DNA of 64,000 bases from Prosthecodimorpha hirschii (lineage in GTDB: Bacteria; Pseudomonadota; Alphaproteobacteria; Rhizobiales; Ancalomicrobiaceae), in assembly GCF_001305515.1 (NCBI RefSeq), contig NZ_LJYW01000001.1, positions 606,307 through 670,306 of the forward strand, written 5' to 3'. A program made the translations under genes and the position numbers. Below the pieces are notes generated by a model, which was not told the origin of the DNA, made no database searches, and was given only the letters and a program-made list of their open reading frames with translations. This document shows, one piece after another, positions 49,636-59,113 of the stretch. Each line of letters starts with the position of its first letter. Position 1 is the first letter of the stretch.

Positions 49636-50483
49636 CGGCCGCCGCACCCGCCCGACGCCTGGAGGGGCGCGTCCATCTGATCACCGGCGCGGCCCGCGGC
49701 ATCGGTGCGGCCGTCGCCCGCCGGCTTTCCGCCGAGGGCTCGGCGATCGCCGCCGCCGACCTCGACGCGGACGGCCTCGCCGCCCTCGCCGCGGATCTGG
49801 AGGCGACCGGGACCGCCGTCCTGACCGGCCGGTTCGACAGCCGGGACTCCGCCGCCACCGACCGCTTCGTCGCCGAGACGGTCGAGCGCTTCGGCCGGCT
49901 CGACGGCGCGGTTCCCTGCGCGGGCATCGCGCGGGCGGCCCGCGCCGAAGAGATGACGGACGCCGCCTTCGCGGACGTGCTCGGCATCAACCTGACCGGC
50001 GTCTTCTATACCTGCCGGGCCGTCGGCCGCGTCCTGCTCGCGCGCGGCGAAGGCGCCATCGTCACGGTCGCGTCGATCACGGCGCGCGGCGGCCAGCCCG
50101 GCCGCGCCAACTATGCGGCCTCGAAATGGGGGCTGGTCGGGCTGACCAAGACGCTGGCGCTGGAATGGGGCGGACGCGGCGTCCGGGTCAACGCGGTGGC
50201 GCCGAACGGTGTCGACACGCCGATGATCCGCGACGGCATTCCGCCCGATTTCCTCGACGGCGTCATGCTCGACCGCACCCCGCTCGGCCGGCTCGCCCGC
50301 CCCGAGGAGGTCGCCGCCGTGATCGCCTTCCTGCTCGGGCCGGACGCCTCCTATGTCAACGGGGCGGTCGTCGAGGTCGACGGCGGACTGACCGCCGGTT
50401 TCCTGACCGCACGCAACGGCGCCGATTTCGCCTCCCGCACCATCCCGTCCCCACCCGCTCCCGGACAGCAGAACCGCCCATGA
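49632..50483 (+). CDS. SDR-family oxidoreductase
   Basis: 283-aa classical SDR with TGAARGIG (residues 18-25), PCAGIA in place of NNAG, Ser in VASITAR and YAASK. The C-terminus extends about 25 residues past the VEVDGGL end with a Pro-rich tail. It is coupled to livF and to the following SDR by four-base overlaps. Two consecutive SDRs plus the one at 44177 suggest successive oxidations of a polyhydroxy or ring compound. Confidence 0.87.
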   Translation: MTAAAPARRLEGRVHLITGAARGIGAAVARRLSAEGSAIAAADLDADGLAALAADLEATGTAVLTGRFDSRDSAATDRFVAETVERFGRLDGAVPCAGIARAARAEEMTDAAFADVLGINLTGVFYTCRAVGRVLLARGEGAIVTVASITARGGQPGRANYAASKWGLVGLTKTLALEWGGRGVRVNAVAPNGVDTPMIRDGIPPDFLDGVMLDRTPLGRLARPEEVAAVIAFLLGPDASYVNGAVVEVDGGLTAGFLTARNGADFASRTIPSPPAPGQQNRP

Positions 50484-51226
50484 CCGCCGAACCTCAGTCT
50501 CTTCCCCTCGCCGTCGTGACCGGCGCCGCGCGCGGCATCGGTCGCGCCATTGCCGGACGCCTGGCCGCCGACGGCTTCGAGGTGGTCGTGCTCGACCGCG
50601 ACGGCGCGGCCGCCGAGCGTGCCGCCACAGAGATCGTCGCCGGTGGCGGCCGGGCGCGGGCGGTGGCGCTCGATCTCCTGGATTCGGGTGCGGTTGCCTC
50701 GTTTGCGGAGGCGGAACGCCCGCTCGCGGCGCTGGTCAACAATGCCGGCATCTTCGACGAGCGCGCCTTCTTCGACCTGTCGCTGGAGGATTTCCGGCGC
50801 ATGTACGACGTCAATCTGGTGGCCCTGTTCGCGCTCTCGCAGGCCGCCGCGCGGCGCATGATGCCCGGCGCGAAGATCGTCAACATCGCCTCGCGCGCCT
50901 TCCTGGGCGCGCGCAACCATGCCCACTATGTCGCCTCAAAGGCCGCCGTCGTCGGGCTGACGCGCGCCATGGCGATGGAGCTCGCCGCACGCGGCATCCT
51001 GGTCAATGCCGTCGCCCCCGGCCTGATCGACACGCCGCTCCTGCAGGCGCTGACGCCGGAGCGCATGGCCGCGCAGCTCGCCCTGCAGCCGACCGGCAAG
51101 GCCGGCCGGCCGGAAGACATCGCCAATGCGGTCGCCTTCCTGGCCGCGCCGCGGATGGATTTCGTCACCGGCCAGACCCTTCTGGTCGACGGCGGCAAGT
51201 CGCTCGGCGGCGGGATGGGGATCTGA
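50480..51226 (+). CDS. SDR-family oxidoreductase
   Basis: 248-aa classical SDR with TGAARGIG (residues 14-21), NNAGIFD, Ser in IASRAFLG and YVASK, and the TGQTLLVDGGK end. The ATG at 50480 overlaps the previous SDR. Family features are complete, so it should be an active NAD(P)-dependent dehydrogenase. A 2-base gap separates it from the FAD oxidoreductase gene. Confidence 0.88.
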   Translation: MTAEPQSLPLAVVTGAARGIGRAIAGRLAADGFEVVVLDRDGAAAERAATEIVAGGGRARAVALDLLDSGAVASFAEAERPLAALVNNAGIFDERAFFDLSLEDFRRMYDVNLVALFALSQAAARRMMPGAKIVNIASRAFLGARNHAHYVASKAAVVGLTRAMAMELAARGILVNAVAPGLIDTPLLQALTPERMAAQLALQPTGKAGRPEDIANAVAFLAAPRMDFVTGQTLLVDGGKSLGGGMGI

Positions 51227-51228
51227 TC

Positions 51229-52941
51229 ATGGCGACCGCTTCGTCCTCCGTCGGCTTCGACGAGGTCTTCGACGCCGTCGTGGTCGGCTCCGGCGCCGCC
51301 GGCCTCGCCGCGGCTTTGACCGCCTCGATCGGCGGCCTTTCCGTTCTGGTCGTCGAGAAGGCCGACACGATCGGCGGCAGCACAGCGATTTCCGGCGGGG
51401 CCGTCTGGGTGCCGGGCCATTCGCATCTCGGCGAGGTCGGTCTGACCGAGAGCCGCGCCGCCGTGATCGACTATCTGCGCGCGCATCTCGGCAACCGCCT
51501 GCGCATCGACATGATCGAGACCTTTCTCGACCGCGGTCCGGAGATGATCGACTTCCTGGAGCGGCACACGGCCCTGCGGCTGGCGCCGCGCGCGGTTTCG
51601 CCCGACTACAAGCCCGACCTGCCCGGCGCCGCCGCCGGCGGGCGCACGCTCGATCCGGTCGTCTATGACGGACGCGCGCTCGGCCGCGACTTCGCCCGGC
51701 TGCGCGCGCCGCTGAAGGAGTTCCTGGTCTTCGGCGGGATGATGGTCAACCGCAAGGACATCGACACGCTGCTGTCGGCGACCCGGTCGCCGGGCGCCTT
51801 CCTCGGCAGCGCCGCGCTCGTGCTGCGTTTCGCGCGCGACCGGCTTTCCCAGAAGCGCGGCACACGGCTCCTGATGGGCAATGCGCTCGCCGCCCGGCTG
51901 TTCAAGTCGGCGCTCGACCGCGCCATCCCGATCCGCGAGCGCCATGCGGCGCGCGACCTGATCGTCGAGAATGGCCGCATCGTCGGCCTGGTGGTCGAGG
52001 GGCCGTCCGGCCCCCGGCGGATCGGCGCGCGCCGTGGCGTGGTGCTCGCCGCGGGTGGCTTTCCGGGCAGCGCGGCCATGCGGCAGGCTCTGCTGCCCCA
52101 TGCCGACCGGCACTATTCGATGGCGCCGGCCGGCAATGGCGGCGACGGCATCCGGCTCGCACAGGGCGTCGGCGGCCGGATCGGAACCGACAATGTCGGC
52201 AATGCCTTCTGGGCGCCCGTTTCGGTGATGCGCGAAGCCGACGGCACCGAGACGCGCTTCCCGCATCTGATCCTCGATCGCGCCAAGCCCGGCCTCGTCG
52301 CCGTCGACGGCACCGGCCGGCGGTTCGTCAACGAGGCCAATTCCTACCACGACTTCGTCGAGGCGATGCATCTGGCGCAGGAGACCCGCCCGGCGATCCC
52401 GGCTTGGCTCGTCTGCGATGCCGCCTTCGTCCGCCGCTACGGCCTCGGCCTGGTCCGCCCCGGCCTGCGTCCGCTGGGCCGGTTCCTGAAGTCCGGCTAC
52501 CTCGTCAAGGGCGAGACGGTCGAGGCGCTCGCCCGCGCCATGGCGGTCGATCCGGCCGCGCTCGCCGACACCGTCGCCCGCATGAACCGGTATGCCGAGA
52601 CCGGGACCGATCCGGACTTCGGCAAGGGATCGACCGCCTACAACCGCTATCTCGGGGATGCCGGACATCGGCCCAATCCGTGCCTCGGGCCGATCCGCAC
52701 CGCGCCCTTCTATGCGGTCCGGGTCTGGCCGGGCGACATCGGCACCGCCGCCGGCCTGGAAACCGACCCGCACGCCCGCGTGCTCGGCGCCGACCGGCAG
52801 CCGATCCCGGGCCTCTGGGCCTGCGGCAACGACATGAACTCGATCATGGCCGGAACCTACCCGTCCGCCGGTATAACCCTCGGCCCGGCCCTCACCTTCG
52901 GCTATATCGCGGGTCTCGACCTCGCATCCGCCACGCCCTGA
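51229..52941 (+). CDS. FAD-binding dehydrogenase (3-ketosteroid-1-dehydrogenase / fumarate-reductase fold)
   Basis: 570-aa flavoprotein with VVVGSGAAGLAAALTASIGGLSVLVVEKADTIGGSTAISGGAVWVPG near residue 14 (FAD binding) and the C-terminal GTYPSAGITLGPALTFGYIAG block (about 540). Relatives introduce double bonds next to a ketone (KstD) or reduce enoates. It has no signal peptide. It sits between two SDRs and a GST, which fits stepwise oxidation of a cyclic ketone, but steroids are not implied. Confidence 0.85.
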   Translation: MATASSSVGFDEVFDAVVVGSGAAGLAAALTASIGGLSVLVVEKADTIGGSTAISGGAVWVPGHSHLGEVGLTESRAAVIDYLRAHLGNRLRIDMIETFLDRGPEMIDFLERHTALRLAPRAVSPDYKPDLPGAAAGGRTLDPVVYDGRALGRDFARLRAPLKEFLVFGGMMVNRKDIDTLLSATRSPGAFLGSAALVLRFARDRLSQKRGTRLLMGNALAARLFKSALDRAIPIRERHAARDLIVENGRIVGLVVEGPSGPRRIGARRGVVLAAGGFPGSAAMRQALLPHADRHYSMAPAGNGGDGIRLAQGVGGRIGTDNVGNAFWAPVSVMREADGTETRFPHLILDRAKPGLVAVDGTGRRFVNEANSYHDFVEAMHLAQETRPAIPAWLVCDAAFVRRYGLGLVRPGLRPLGRFLKSGYLVKGETVEALARAMAVDPAALADTVARMNRYAETGTDPDFGKGSTAYNRYLGDAGHRPNPCLGPIRTAPFYAVRVWPGDIGTAAGLETDPHARVLGADRQPIPGLWACGNDMNSIMAGTYPSAGITLGPALTFGYIAGLDLASATP

Positions 52942-52960
52942 CCGTCGGAGGACGACATCC

Positions 52961-53560
52961 ATGCAGCTCTTCTTCTCCCCGACCTCGCCCTACGTTCGCA
53001 AGGTTCTGGTCGCCGCCCTGGAACTCGGCATCGGCGACCGCATCGAGAAGCTCGCCTCGGCGGCCCACCCGATCAACCGGGATCCGACCATCATCGCGTC
53101 GAACCCGCTCGGCCAGGTCCCGACCCTGATCGCCGACGACGGTACCGTCGTGGCCGACAGCCGCGTGATCCTCTCCTACCTGAACGACCTCGCCGGCGGC
53201 ACGCTGCTGCCCGCCGATCCGAAGGCGCGTCTGCGGGCCGAGATCGACCAGTCGCTCGCCGACGGCATCACCGTCGCCGCCCTTCTGGTGCGCTACGAGA
53301 CGGCCGCGCGGCCGGCGGAACGGCTGTGGCCGGAATGGGTCGCCGGACAGTGGGACAAGGTCCGCACCACGCTCGCCCATTTCGAGGCCAACCCGCCGGG
53401 CGCGCGCATCGATGTCGGGACCATCGCGCTCGCCTGCGCGCTCAGCTATCTCGACTTCCGCTTCCCCGACCATGGCTGGCGCGACAGCTGCCCGGCGCTC
53501 GCCGCCTGGTACGCAGCCTTCGAGCAGCGTCCGTCCATGGCGGCGACGCGGCTCGCCTGA
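52961..53560 (+). CDS. Glutathione S-transferase-family protein
   Basis: 199-aa GST-fold protein. The thioredoxin-like N-terminus has FFSPTSPYVRKVLVAALELGI (Ser6/Ser9 region), NPLGQVPTL and the glutathione gamma-Glu motif ADSRVILSYL; the rest is helical (WDKVRTTLAHFEANP...VGTIALACALSYLDFRF). It is the last gene of the GntR-controlled operon, 19 bases after the FAD gene. It may act in detoxification or maleylacetoacetate-type isomerisation; this cannot be decided here. Confidence 0.86.
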   Translation: MQLFFSPTSPYVRKVLVAALELGIGDRIEKLASAAHPINRDPTIIASNPLGQVPTLIADDGTVVADSRVILSYLNDLAGGTLLPADPKARLRAEIDQSLADGITVAALLVRYETAARPAERLWPEWVAGQWDKVRTTLAHFEANPPGARIDVGTIALACALSYLDFRFPDHGWRDSCPALAAWYAAFEQRPSMAATRLA

Positions 53561-53568
53561 AGCCTCAT

Positions 53569-53611
53569 CGCAAGCGCCGCGCCGGCGGCCGGCCGCCGTG
53601 CGGTGCTTGCG
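53569..53611. terminator. Long GC-rich hairpin between convergent operons
   Basis: Outer arms CGCAAGCGCCGC and GCGGTGCTTGCG pair over 12 positions with one G-T pair; inside is a second self-complementary GGCGGCC-GGCCGCC. It lies between the GST stop and the end of the fused ATPase gene. No T-tract follows. Confidence 0.45.
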
Positions 53612-53626
53612 TGGGCGCGGGCCCGG

Positions 53627-55396
53627 TCACGTCTCCAGGACGAGATGGCCGTCCCCGCAGGCCCGGTATCGCCATGCGATCGAGCTTCCGGCCGGACCGG
53701 TCCGGTGACGCGCCATGCCCGGATCCGGCATGGACTGCGCCTTGTGTTCGGCGCCGGCCGCGACCAGCGCCCGGGTATAGGGGTGCTGAGGATCGGCCAG
53801 CACCCGATCGACCGGGCCGATCTCGACGATCCGGCCGAACCGCATCACGGCGACGCGATGGGCAATCCGGGCGACCACGGCAAGGTCGTGGGTGATGAAG
53901 AGATAGGAAAGCCCCTGGGCCGCCTGCAGGTCCAGGAACAGTTGCAGCACCTGCAGCCGGGTCGTGGCGTCGAGCGCGGAAACCGCCTCGTCGGCGATCA
54001 GGACGCGCGGCCGGGTCGCCAGTGCGCGGGCGATGCCGAGCCGCTGGCGCTGGCCGCCGGACAGTTCGTGCGGCAGCCGGTCGAGATGGCGGGCATCGAG
54101 GCCGACCTCGATGAGCAGGGCCTCGGCCTGGCTCCGCAGCACCTCCCGCCGCGTCTCGCCCCGCAAGGCGAGCGGCTCGACGACCGAACGCCAGGCCTTG
54201 AATTGCGGGTCGAGCGAAGCCTGCGGGTCCTGGAAGATATATTGGATGCGCGCGCGGGCCTCGGCACTGCGATCGCGCAGGTCGGCCCCGGCGATCCAGA
54301 CGCCGCCGTCGGCGATCGGGGTCAGTCCGAGGATCGCGCGGGCCAGCGTGGTCTTGCCGCTGCCGCTTTCGCCGACCACCGCCAAGGTCTCGCCCTGGCC
54401 AAGCGACAGCCCGACGCCGTCGACGGCGAACAGGTGCCGCGCCCGGCCGACCGACAGCAGCCCCTCCCGAACCGGGAAGGAGACGGTCAGGTCGCGCACC
54501 TCCAGCGCGGCCGGCCGCTCTCCGGCCGGAACCGGCCGTGCCCGGGCGGTCGCCGACGGCAGGCTGGCGGCGACCAGCGTGCGCGTATAGGGCGAGCGGG
54601 GCCCGGCGATCAGGGCGGCCGTCGGCCCGCTCTCGACGATCTGGCCGCGCAGCATGACGGCGGCGCGGTCGGCGAACGCCCCGACCAGGCCCATGTCGTG
54701 CGAGATCAGCAGGATGGCGCAGCCGACCTCGCGGCGCAGCTGCCCGAGCAGGAGCATGATCTCGGCCTGCACGGTGGCATCGAGCGCCGTCGTCGGCTCG
54801 TCGGCGATGACCAGCGCCGGCTTGCAGGCGATCGCGGCGGCGATGACCACGCGCTGGCGCATGCCGCCCGACAGATGGTGCGGCCTGAGTTGGGCGACCC
54901 GTCCGGCCTCGGCGACCCGGGTCAGGTCGAGCAGGCGCACGCTTTCGGCGCGCGCGGCGCTCCAGCCGAGCCCGCGATGGGCGACCAGGGCCTCGGCGAT
55001 CTGGTCGCCGACGGGCATGAGCGGGTTCAGGGCGCTCATCGGCTCCTGGAAGATCATGCCGATCCGGTTGCCGCGGATCGCGCGCAGGTCGCGCTGCGAA
55101 CAGGCGAGCAGGTCGCGCCCCTCGAAAAGGGCGGTTCCGCCCGTGACCAGCGCCGGACGCGCCATCAGGCCGACGATCGCCTGCATGGCCATGCTCTTGC
55201 CGGATCCGGACTCGCCGACCAGCGCCAGCGCCTCGCCGGGCGCGACCGCAAAGGAGACCGCATCGAGGATGCGGCGCGGGCCGGCCGGGGTCAGCACCTC
55301 GGTCGAAAGGGCGCGGACATCGAGCAGCGGCGGCATCGCTTCGACAGGCACCGCGTCGGCAGGCACCGCGTCGGCAGGTGTCGGGACCGGGGTCAT
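53627..55396 (-). CDS. Fused peptide-type ABC ATPases (DppD-DppF in one protein)
   Basis: 589-aa tandem ATPase. The first nucleotide-binding domain has Walker A GESGSGKSM (61-69) and signature LSGGMRQRV; the second has Walker A GESGSGKTT near 345 and signature LSGGQRQRLGIARAL. Each is followed by an oligopeptide-type C-terminal segment (SPYTRTLVAA, HPYTRALVAA). It should power the DppB/DppC permeases encoded at 58100-60102, although the regulator and two enzyme genes lie between. The N-terminus carries a short ADAVP repeat from a duplicated DNA stretch around 55346-55380. Confidence 0.88.
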   Translation of the reverse strand: MTPVPTPADAVPADAVPVEAMPPLLDVRALSTEVLTPAGPRRILDAVSFAVAPGEALALVGESGSGKSMAMQAIVGLMARPALVTGGTALFEGRDLLACSQRDLRAIRGNRIGMIFQEPMSALNPLMPVGDQIAEALVAHRGLGWSAARAESVRLLDLTRVAEAGRVAQLRPHHLSGGMRQRVVIAAAIACKPALVIADEPTTALDATVQAEIMLLLGQLRREVGCAILLISHDMGLVGAFADRAAVMLRGQIVESGPTAALIAGPRSPYTRTLVAASLPSATARARPVPAGERPAALEVRDLTVSFPVREGLLSVGRARHLFAVDGVGLSLGQGETLAVVGESGSGKTTLARAILGLTPIADGGVWIAGADLRDRSAEARARIQYIFQDPQASLDPQFKAWRSVVEPLALRGETRREVLRSQAEALLIEVGLDARHLDRLPHELSGGQRQRLGIARALATRPRVLIADEAVSALDATTRLQVLQLFLDLQAAQGLSYLFITHDLAVVARIAHRVAVMRFGRIVEIGPVDRVLADPQHPYTRALVAAGAEHKAQSMPDPGMARHRTGPAGSSIAWRYRACGDGHLVLET

Positions 55397-55433
55397 GCCG
55401 CCCTCCCCGCGCCGGCTGTACCGGTCGATCGCG

Positions 55434-56024
55434 TCAATGCACCTGCGGCGTGTTCACCCAGATGACGCGTGCCGGGATCGTGCCGGTGTTGCGGTAGCTG
55501 TTGGTCAGGTGGTTCTTGAAGAAGAACGAATCGCCGGCCGACAGGCTGTAGGTGGTCGCGTCGATGGTCAGTTCGATCTGTCCCTCGATGACGAAGCCCA
55601 GCGTCTCGCCCTGGTGGGTGATCATGTCCTCCTTCGATCCCCCCGGCTCGACGACATGGATGTTGCCCTCCAAGAGGTTGCCGGCCCCGAACGGCACCAG
55701 CCGCTCGTAGCTGACCCCGGTTCCGCCGCGGATCGGGTCGGTCGTGGTCACCGTGCGCTGGCCCGCACGCTGGATGATGCCCGGCGAGGAGATGTCGGCG
55801 CCGAAGAAGGAGGCGAGATCGCGGTCGAGCGCCTCGACCAGCCGTTGCAGCATCGGCACCGAGGGGATCACGCGGCCGCTCTCGATCTTGGAGATCGAGC
55901 TCTCCGTGCAGCCGACCTTCTCGGCCAGTTCGCGCATGCGGATGCCGGCCAGGATGCGGGCATGCTTCACCCGGGCGCCGATCTGGAGATCGTTGGACTT
56001 CTGCTTGCTGCTGTCGCCGGCCAT
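55434..56024 (-). CDS. XRE-family regulator with C-terminal cupin (second)
   Basis: 196-aa protein with an XRE helix-turn-helix (about 15-75: GARVKHARILAGIRMRELAEKVGCTESSISKIESG) and a cupin domain (about 110-190: ITHQGETLGFVIEGQIELTIDATTYSLSAGDSFFFKNHLTNSYRN). The start at 56024 is chosen so that the HTH lies at the N-terminus; the longer frame upstream runs through a palindrome and the antisense of the amidase. It resembles the regulator at 4700-5338 in architecture but not closely in sequence. It probably controls the dpp-amidase operon around it. Confidence 0.88.
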   Translation of the reverse strand: MAGDSSKQKSNDLQIGARVKHARILAGIRMRELAEKVGCTESSISKIESGRVIPSVPMLQRLVEALDRDLASFFGADISSPGIIQRAGQRTVTTTDPIRGGTGVSYERLVPFGAGNLLEGNIHVVEPGGSKEDMITHQGETLGFVIEGQIELTIDATTYSLSAGDSFFFKNHLTNSYRNTGTIPARVIWVNTPQVH

Positions 56025-56118
56025 GGTCAGATCCGCTGCTGTGCGGTCGCCTGTTTCGGGTCCGCATCCTGTCGGATGATCCTTGACCGGAACGCTCCCC
56101 GATTGGCAATCCCGTCCA

Positions 56119-56133
56119 TGATTGAAAATCATG
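56119..56133 (-). promoter_or_regulatory. Palindrome before the second XRE-cupin gene
   Basis: ATGATT-GAA-AATCAT, a perfect 6-3-6 inverted repeat, 95 bases upstream of the XRE-cupin start and overlapping the amidase stop codon. A one-mismatch relative (ATGATT-TAT-GATCAT) lies at 61895-61909 before the binding-protein gene. Candidate operator of this regulator. Confidence 0.45.
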
Positions 56134-57601
56134 CATTGGCGAACCTCGCGCCGACCGCGACCAGCGGACGCCGATCGCCCCAGGGCAACAGCTGTTCGAA
56201 TGCGGCCGAGGCGGACAGGACCGTCGCGTCGTCCAGGTGGCGGCCCATGATCTGCAGGCCGACCGGCAGGCCGGCCCGCGTGAAGCCCGCCGGAACCGTG
56301 GCCGCCGGCTGGCCGGTCAGGTTGGCGAGCGACGAGAAGGGCGTCCAGGCGCTCGCCGGAACCGGCCGGCCGTCGATCCGGTCCGGCCCTTCCCGATCGG
56401 CCTCGAAGGCGGCCACCGACGTGGTCGGCGTCAGGAGCAGGTCGAAACGGGACATGAAGCGGCTCATGGCATTGACGATGCCCTTCCGGGCCATGATCGC
56501 CGCCGTGAAATCGTCGGCACTCCAGGCGCCCTCCAGCAGCCGCCCGAGCGGACCGGTGAAACGGTAGCCCTGCGCCTCGGCGAGCTGACGCAGTCCGGCA
56601 CGATCGGTGTCCAGTGCCACGATGGCCTCGAAGGCGGATTGCGGGTCGGGAAGAGGCGGATCGACCGCCTCGATGCTGCATCCCAGCGCGTCCGCGAAGC
56701 GGAGCGCCGCAGCGGTCGTGAGGCGGCGGATTTCCGGGTCGACGGCGGCGAAGCCGAGATCGGCGCTGAAGGCGATCCTCAGCCCGCGGAGAGCGTCGGG
56801 CGCCGCGATCCGGAAGGCGGCGGCCTCGGCCGGGATCGAGTGGCGATCGTTGGGCGACGGCCCGGCCATCACGGCGAGGGCCAGCGCCGCATCGGCGACG
56901 GTCCGGGACAGCGGGCCGATATGTTCGAGCGATTCCCAACCGGAGGCGCCCGGATAGCGTTCGTCGCGACAGCCGGGATAGAGCGGCACGCGTCCCCAGG
57001 ACGCCTTCATGCCGAACACGCCGCAGAGTGCGGCCGGAATGCGGATCGATCCGCCGCCGTCGCTGCCGAGGCCGAAGGGAACCATGCCGCTGGCCACGGC
57101 GGCCGCCGTGCCGGCGCTGGAGCCGCCGGAGGTCAGCGCCGGATTCCAGGGATTGCGGGTGGTCGGAAAGAGCGGGTTGTGGCCGACCGGTCCGTAGCCG
57201 AATTCGGACACGTTGGTCTTGCCGACCACGATCGCGCCGGCCGCCTCCAGCCGCTCGACGACGACATCGCTCTCGTCGGGCACGAAATCGGCATAGAGCG
57301 GCGAGCCGAAGGTCGTGCGCAGGCCACGGGTCGCGATCAGGTCCTTGACGGCGATCGGTACCCCGGCGAGCGGGCCGACCGCTTCGCCGCGCGCCAATTG
57401 CGCGTCGATCCCATCCGCCCGGGCGAAGGCGGCATCCCTGTCGAGGGTGCAGAAGGCATGCAGCATTCCGTCGACGGCGTCGATGCTCTCGAAGGCGGCC
57501 GCAACGGCTTCGCGGGCGGACAGGCTGCGCGATCGGATCGCGCGCGCGAGGGAGGAGGCCGTCTCGAGGACGGCGCCGCGGCGGCTGTCGGCTTCAGCCA
57601 C
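56129..57601 (-). CDS. Amidase-signature-family amidase
   Basis: 490-aa amidase of the AS family. The Ser-cisSer-Lys triad is visible: Lys86 in VPIAVKDL, cis-Ser161 in TSGGSSAG and nucleophile Ser185 in DGGGSIRIP. Such enzymes hydrolyse amides, ureas, carbamates or aryl amides. There is no signal peptide, so it acts on imported substrate in the cytoplasm. Its ATG at 57601 overlaps the GlcG-like gene by eight bases. It fits an operon whose transporter brings in a peptide-like or amide compound. Confidence 0.9.
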   Translation of the reverse strand: MAEADSRRGAVLETASSLARAIRSRSLSAREAVAAAFESIDAVDGMLHAFCTLDRDAAFARADGIDAQLARGEAVGPLAGVPIAVKDLIATRGLRTTFGSPLYADFVPDESDVVVERLEAAGAIVVGKTNVSEFGYGPVGHNPLFPTTRNPWNPALTSGGSSAGTAAAVASGMVPFGLGSDGGGSIRIPAALCGVFGMKASWGRVPLYPGCRDERYPGASGWESLEHIGPLSRTVADAALALAVMAGPSPNDRHSIPAEAAAFRIAAPDALRGLRIAFSADLGFAAVDPEIRRLTTAAALRFADALGCSIEAVDPPLPDPQSAFEAIVALDTDRAGLRQLAEAQGYRFTGPLGRLLEGAWSADDFTAAIMARKGIVNAMSRFMSRFDLLLTPTTSVAAFEADREGPDRIDGRPVPASAWTPFSSLANLTGQPAATVPAGFTRAGLPVGLQIMGRHLDDATVLSASAAFEQLLPWGDRRPLVAVGARFANA

Positions 57602-58088
57602 GGATCTTCTCCGGATGCGAGCCGCGCACGATGCCGGTATCTTCGGCCCCCATCGGGGTGAAATCCGCGAACATGTCGGCCCCCGGGATCGCCGCCGCGC
57701 CGGCGCGCGCCACGGCGAGGTCCTGCGCGCCGCTTCCCGACCCGGCCGCCACCGCGCCGACCACCAGGCCGCCGACCTTGATCGGCAATCCGCCGATCAG
57801 GTTGGTCCACTGGCTGTCCGAGGCGAGTGCGATCTGGATCTCGACATCCGCATGCGCCCCGCCGGTCGGCTCGCCGGAGAGCGCCGCCGTGCGCGCCTTG
57901 CAGGTCGACGAGATCACGCTCAGCGCCTTGGAACCGTCCATGCGCCCGAAGGCGAGGAGATTGCCGCCGAGATCGACGACCGCGATGCACATCGGCTGGC
58001 CGATCCGCTCGGCCTCCGCGATCGCCGCATCGAGCACTTTCAAGGCTCCGGAGAGGGTCAGAATGCGGGCATCCTTGAGATCGGCCAT
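57594..58088 (-). CDS. GlcG/HbpS-family (DUF336) protein
   Basis: 164-aa protein of the GlcG/HbpS family: ALKVLDAAIAEAERIGQPMCIAVVDLGGNLLAFGRMDGSKALSVISSTCKARTAALSG, then NLIGGLPIKVGGLVVGAVAAGSGSGAQDLAVARAGAAAI. Family members bind haem or small ligands or act as accessory proteins in catabolic operons. The ATG at 58088 gives the full family length. It lies between the permease and the amidase in a tight operon, so it probably assists the amidase pathway. Confidence 0.88.
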   Translation of the reverse strand: MADLKDARILTLSGALKVLDAAIAEAERIGQPMCIAVVDLGGNLLAFGRMDGSKALSVISSTCKARTAALSGEPTGGAHADVEIQIALASDSQWTNLIGGLPIKVGGLVVGAVAAGSGSGAQDLAVARAGAAAIPGADMFADFTPMGAEDTGIVRGSHPEKIRG

Positions 58089-58099
58089 GGTGGGTCCTG

Positions 58100-59113
58100 T
58101 CAGGTGAGGCGAAGCCGCGGATCGAGCGCGAAGGAGATCAGATCGACGGCAAGATGGACGGCGAGCGAGAGCGCGGCCGTCACGACGACGAAACCGAGCG
58201 CGGCGTTGATGTCGGCGTTGAGCACGGCGGAGACGGCATATTGCCCAGCCCCGCCCCAGGAAAAGACGACCTCGATCAGCACCGCGCCGCCGAGCAGCGT
58301 GCCGTAGAGCGTGCCGACGACGGTGACGACGGACGGCAGGGCGTTGCGCAGGACATGCGCCGAGACCCGGGCGGGCGACAGGCCCTTGGCGTCGGCGAAG
58401 CGGACGAAATCGCTGTCCTGCAGCCGTTCGACGGTGGTGCGGGTCATCTTCAGGATCGGCACCGCGCTGGTCAGCCCGAGCGTCGCGACCGGCAGCGCGA
58501 GTTGGCCGAGGGCGGCCAGCGCCGTGGCGCCGTCGCCGGCGATGAGCGCGTCGATGAGATAGGAGCCGGTGATGCGGTCGGGCGGCAGCACGGCGAAATC
58601 GAGCCGTCCGAGCGGCGGCGGCGCCCAGCCAAGCAGCGTGTAGAAGACGTAGATCAGCAAGAGCGCGATCCAGAAATCCGGCATCGCGCCCGCCCCGAGC
58701 CCGTAGCCGTCGGCCAGCCGCGCGACCCGGCCGTGGGCGTTGCGCCCGGCGGCGAGGCCGAGCGGCACGCCGATGGCGAGCGCCAGCGCGAGGCCGAGCG
58801 TGACTAGTTCGAGCGTCGCCGGGATGCGGATCGCCAGATCGGTCAGGACCGGATTGGTGGTCTGCCAGGAGCGTCCGAGATCGCCGTGGGCGAGACGCAC
58901 GAGATACTGCCAGAGCTGCACGGGCAGCGCCTGGTCGAGGCCGAGTTCGGCGCGGAGTTTCGCGATCGCCTCGGTGGTCGCCAGCGGCCCGAGCATCATC
59001 GGCGCCGGGTCGCCCGGGATCAGCTTCAGGAGCAGGAAGCTGACCAGGATGACGCCCAGAAGCTGCGGCACGAAGGCGATCAGCCGGAACAGGATCGGTC
59101 CGAGCACGGTCAT
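58100..59113 (-). CDS. Peptide/nickel-type ABC transporter permease (DppB-like)
   Basis: 337-aa inner-membrane permease. The N-terminus LFRLIAFVPQLLGVILVSFLLLKLIPGDPAPMMLGP and the C-terminal coupling region (TRTTVERLQDSDFVRFADAKGLSPARVSAHVLRNALPSVVTVVG) are typical of DppB/OppB. The ATG at 59113 overlaps the dppC-like stop. With the DppC-like protein it forms the channel for the binding protein at 60095-61747. The imported compound is probably an oligopeptide-like or amide substrate. Confidence 0.9.
   Translation of the reverse strand: MTVLGPILFRLIAFVPQLLGVILVSFLLLKLIPGDPAPMMLGPLATTEAIAKLRAELGLDQALPVQLWQYLVRLAHGDLGRSWQTTNPVLTDLAIRIPATLELVTLGLALALAIGVPLGLAAGRNAHGRVARLADGYGLGAGAMPDFWIALLLIYVFYTLLGWAPPPLGRLDFAVLPPDRITGSYLIDALIAGDGATALAALGQLALPVATLGLTSAVPILKMTRTTVERLQDSDFVRFADAKGLSPARVSAHVLRNALPSVVTVVGTLYGTLLGGAVLIEVVFSWGGAGQYAVSAVLNADINAALGFVVVTAALSLAVHLAVDLISFALDPRLRLT

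Noticed and set aside
55434-56939. 501-residue version of the second XRE-cupin protein
   Set aside because: Its first 300 residues are antisense to the amidase. The HTH domain fits a start at 56024.
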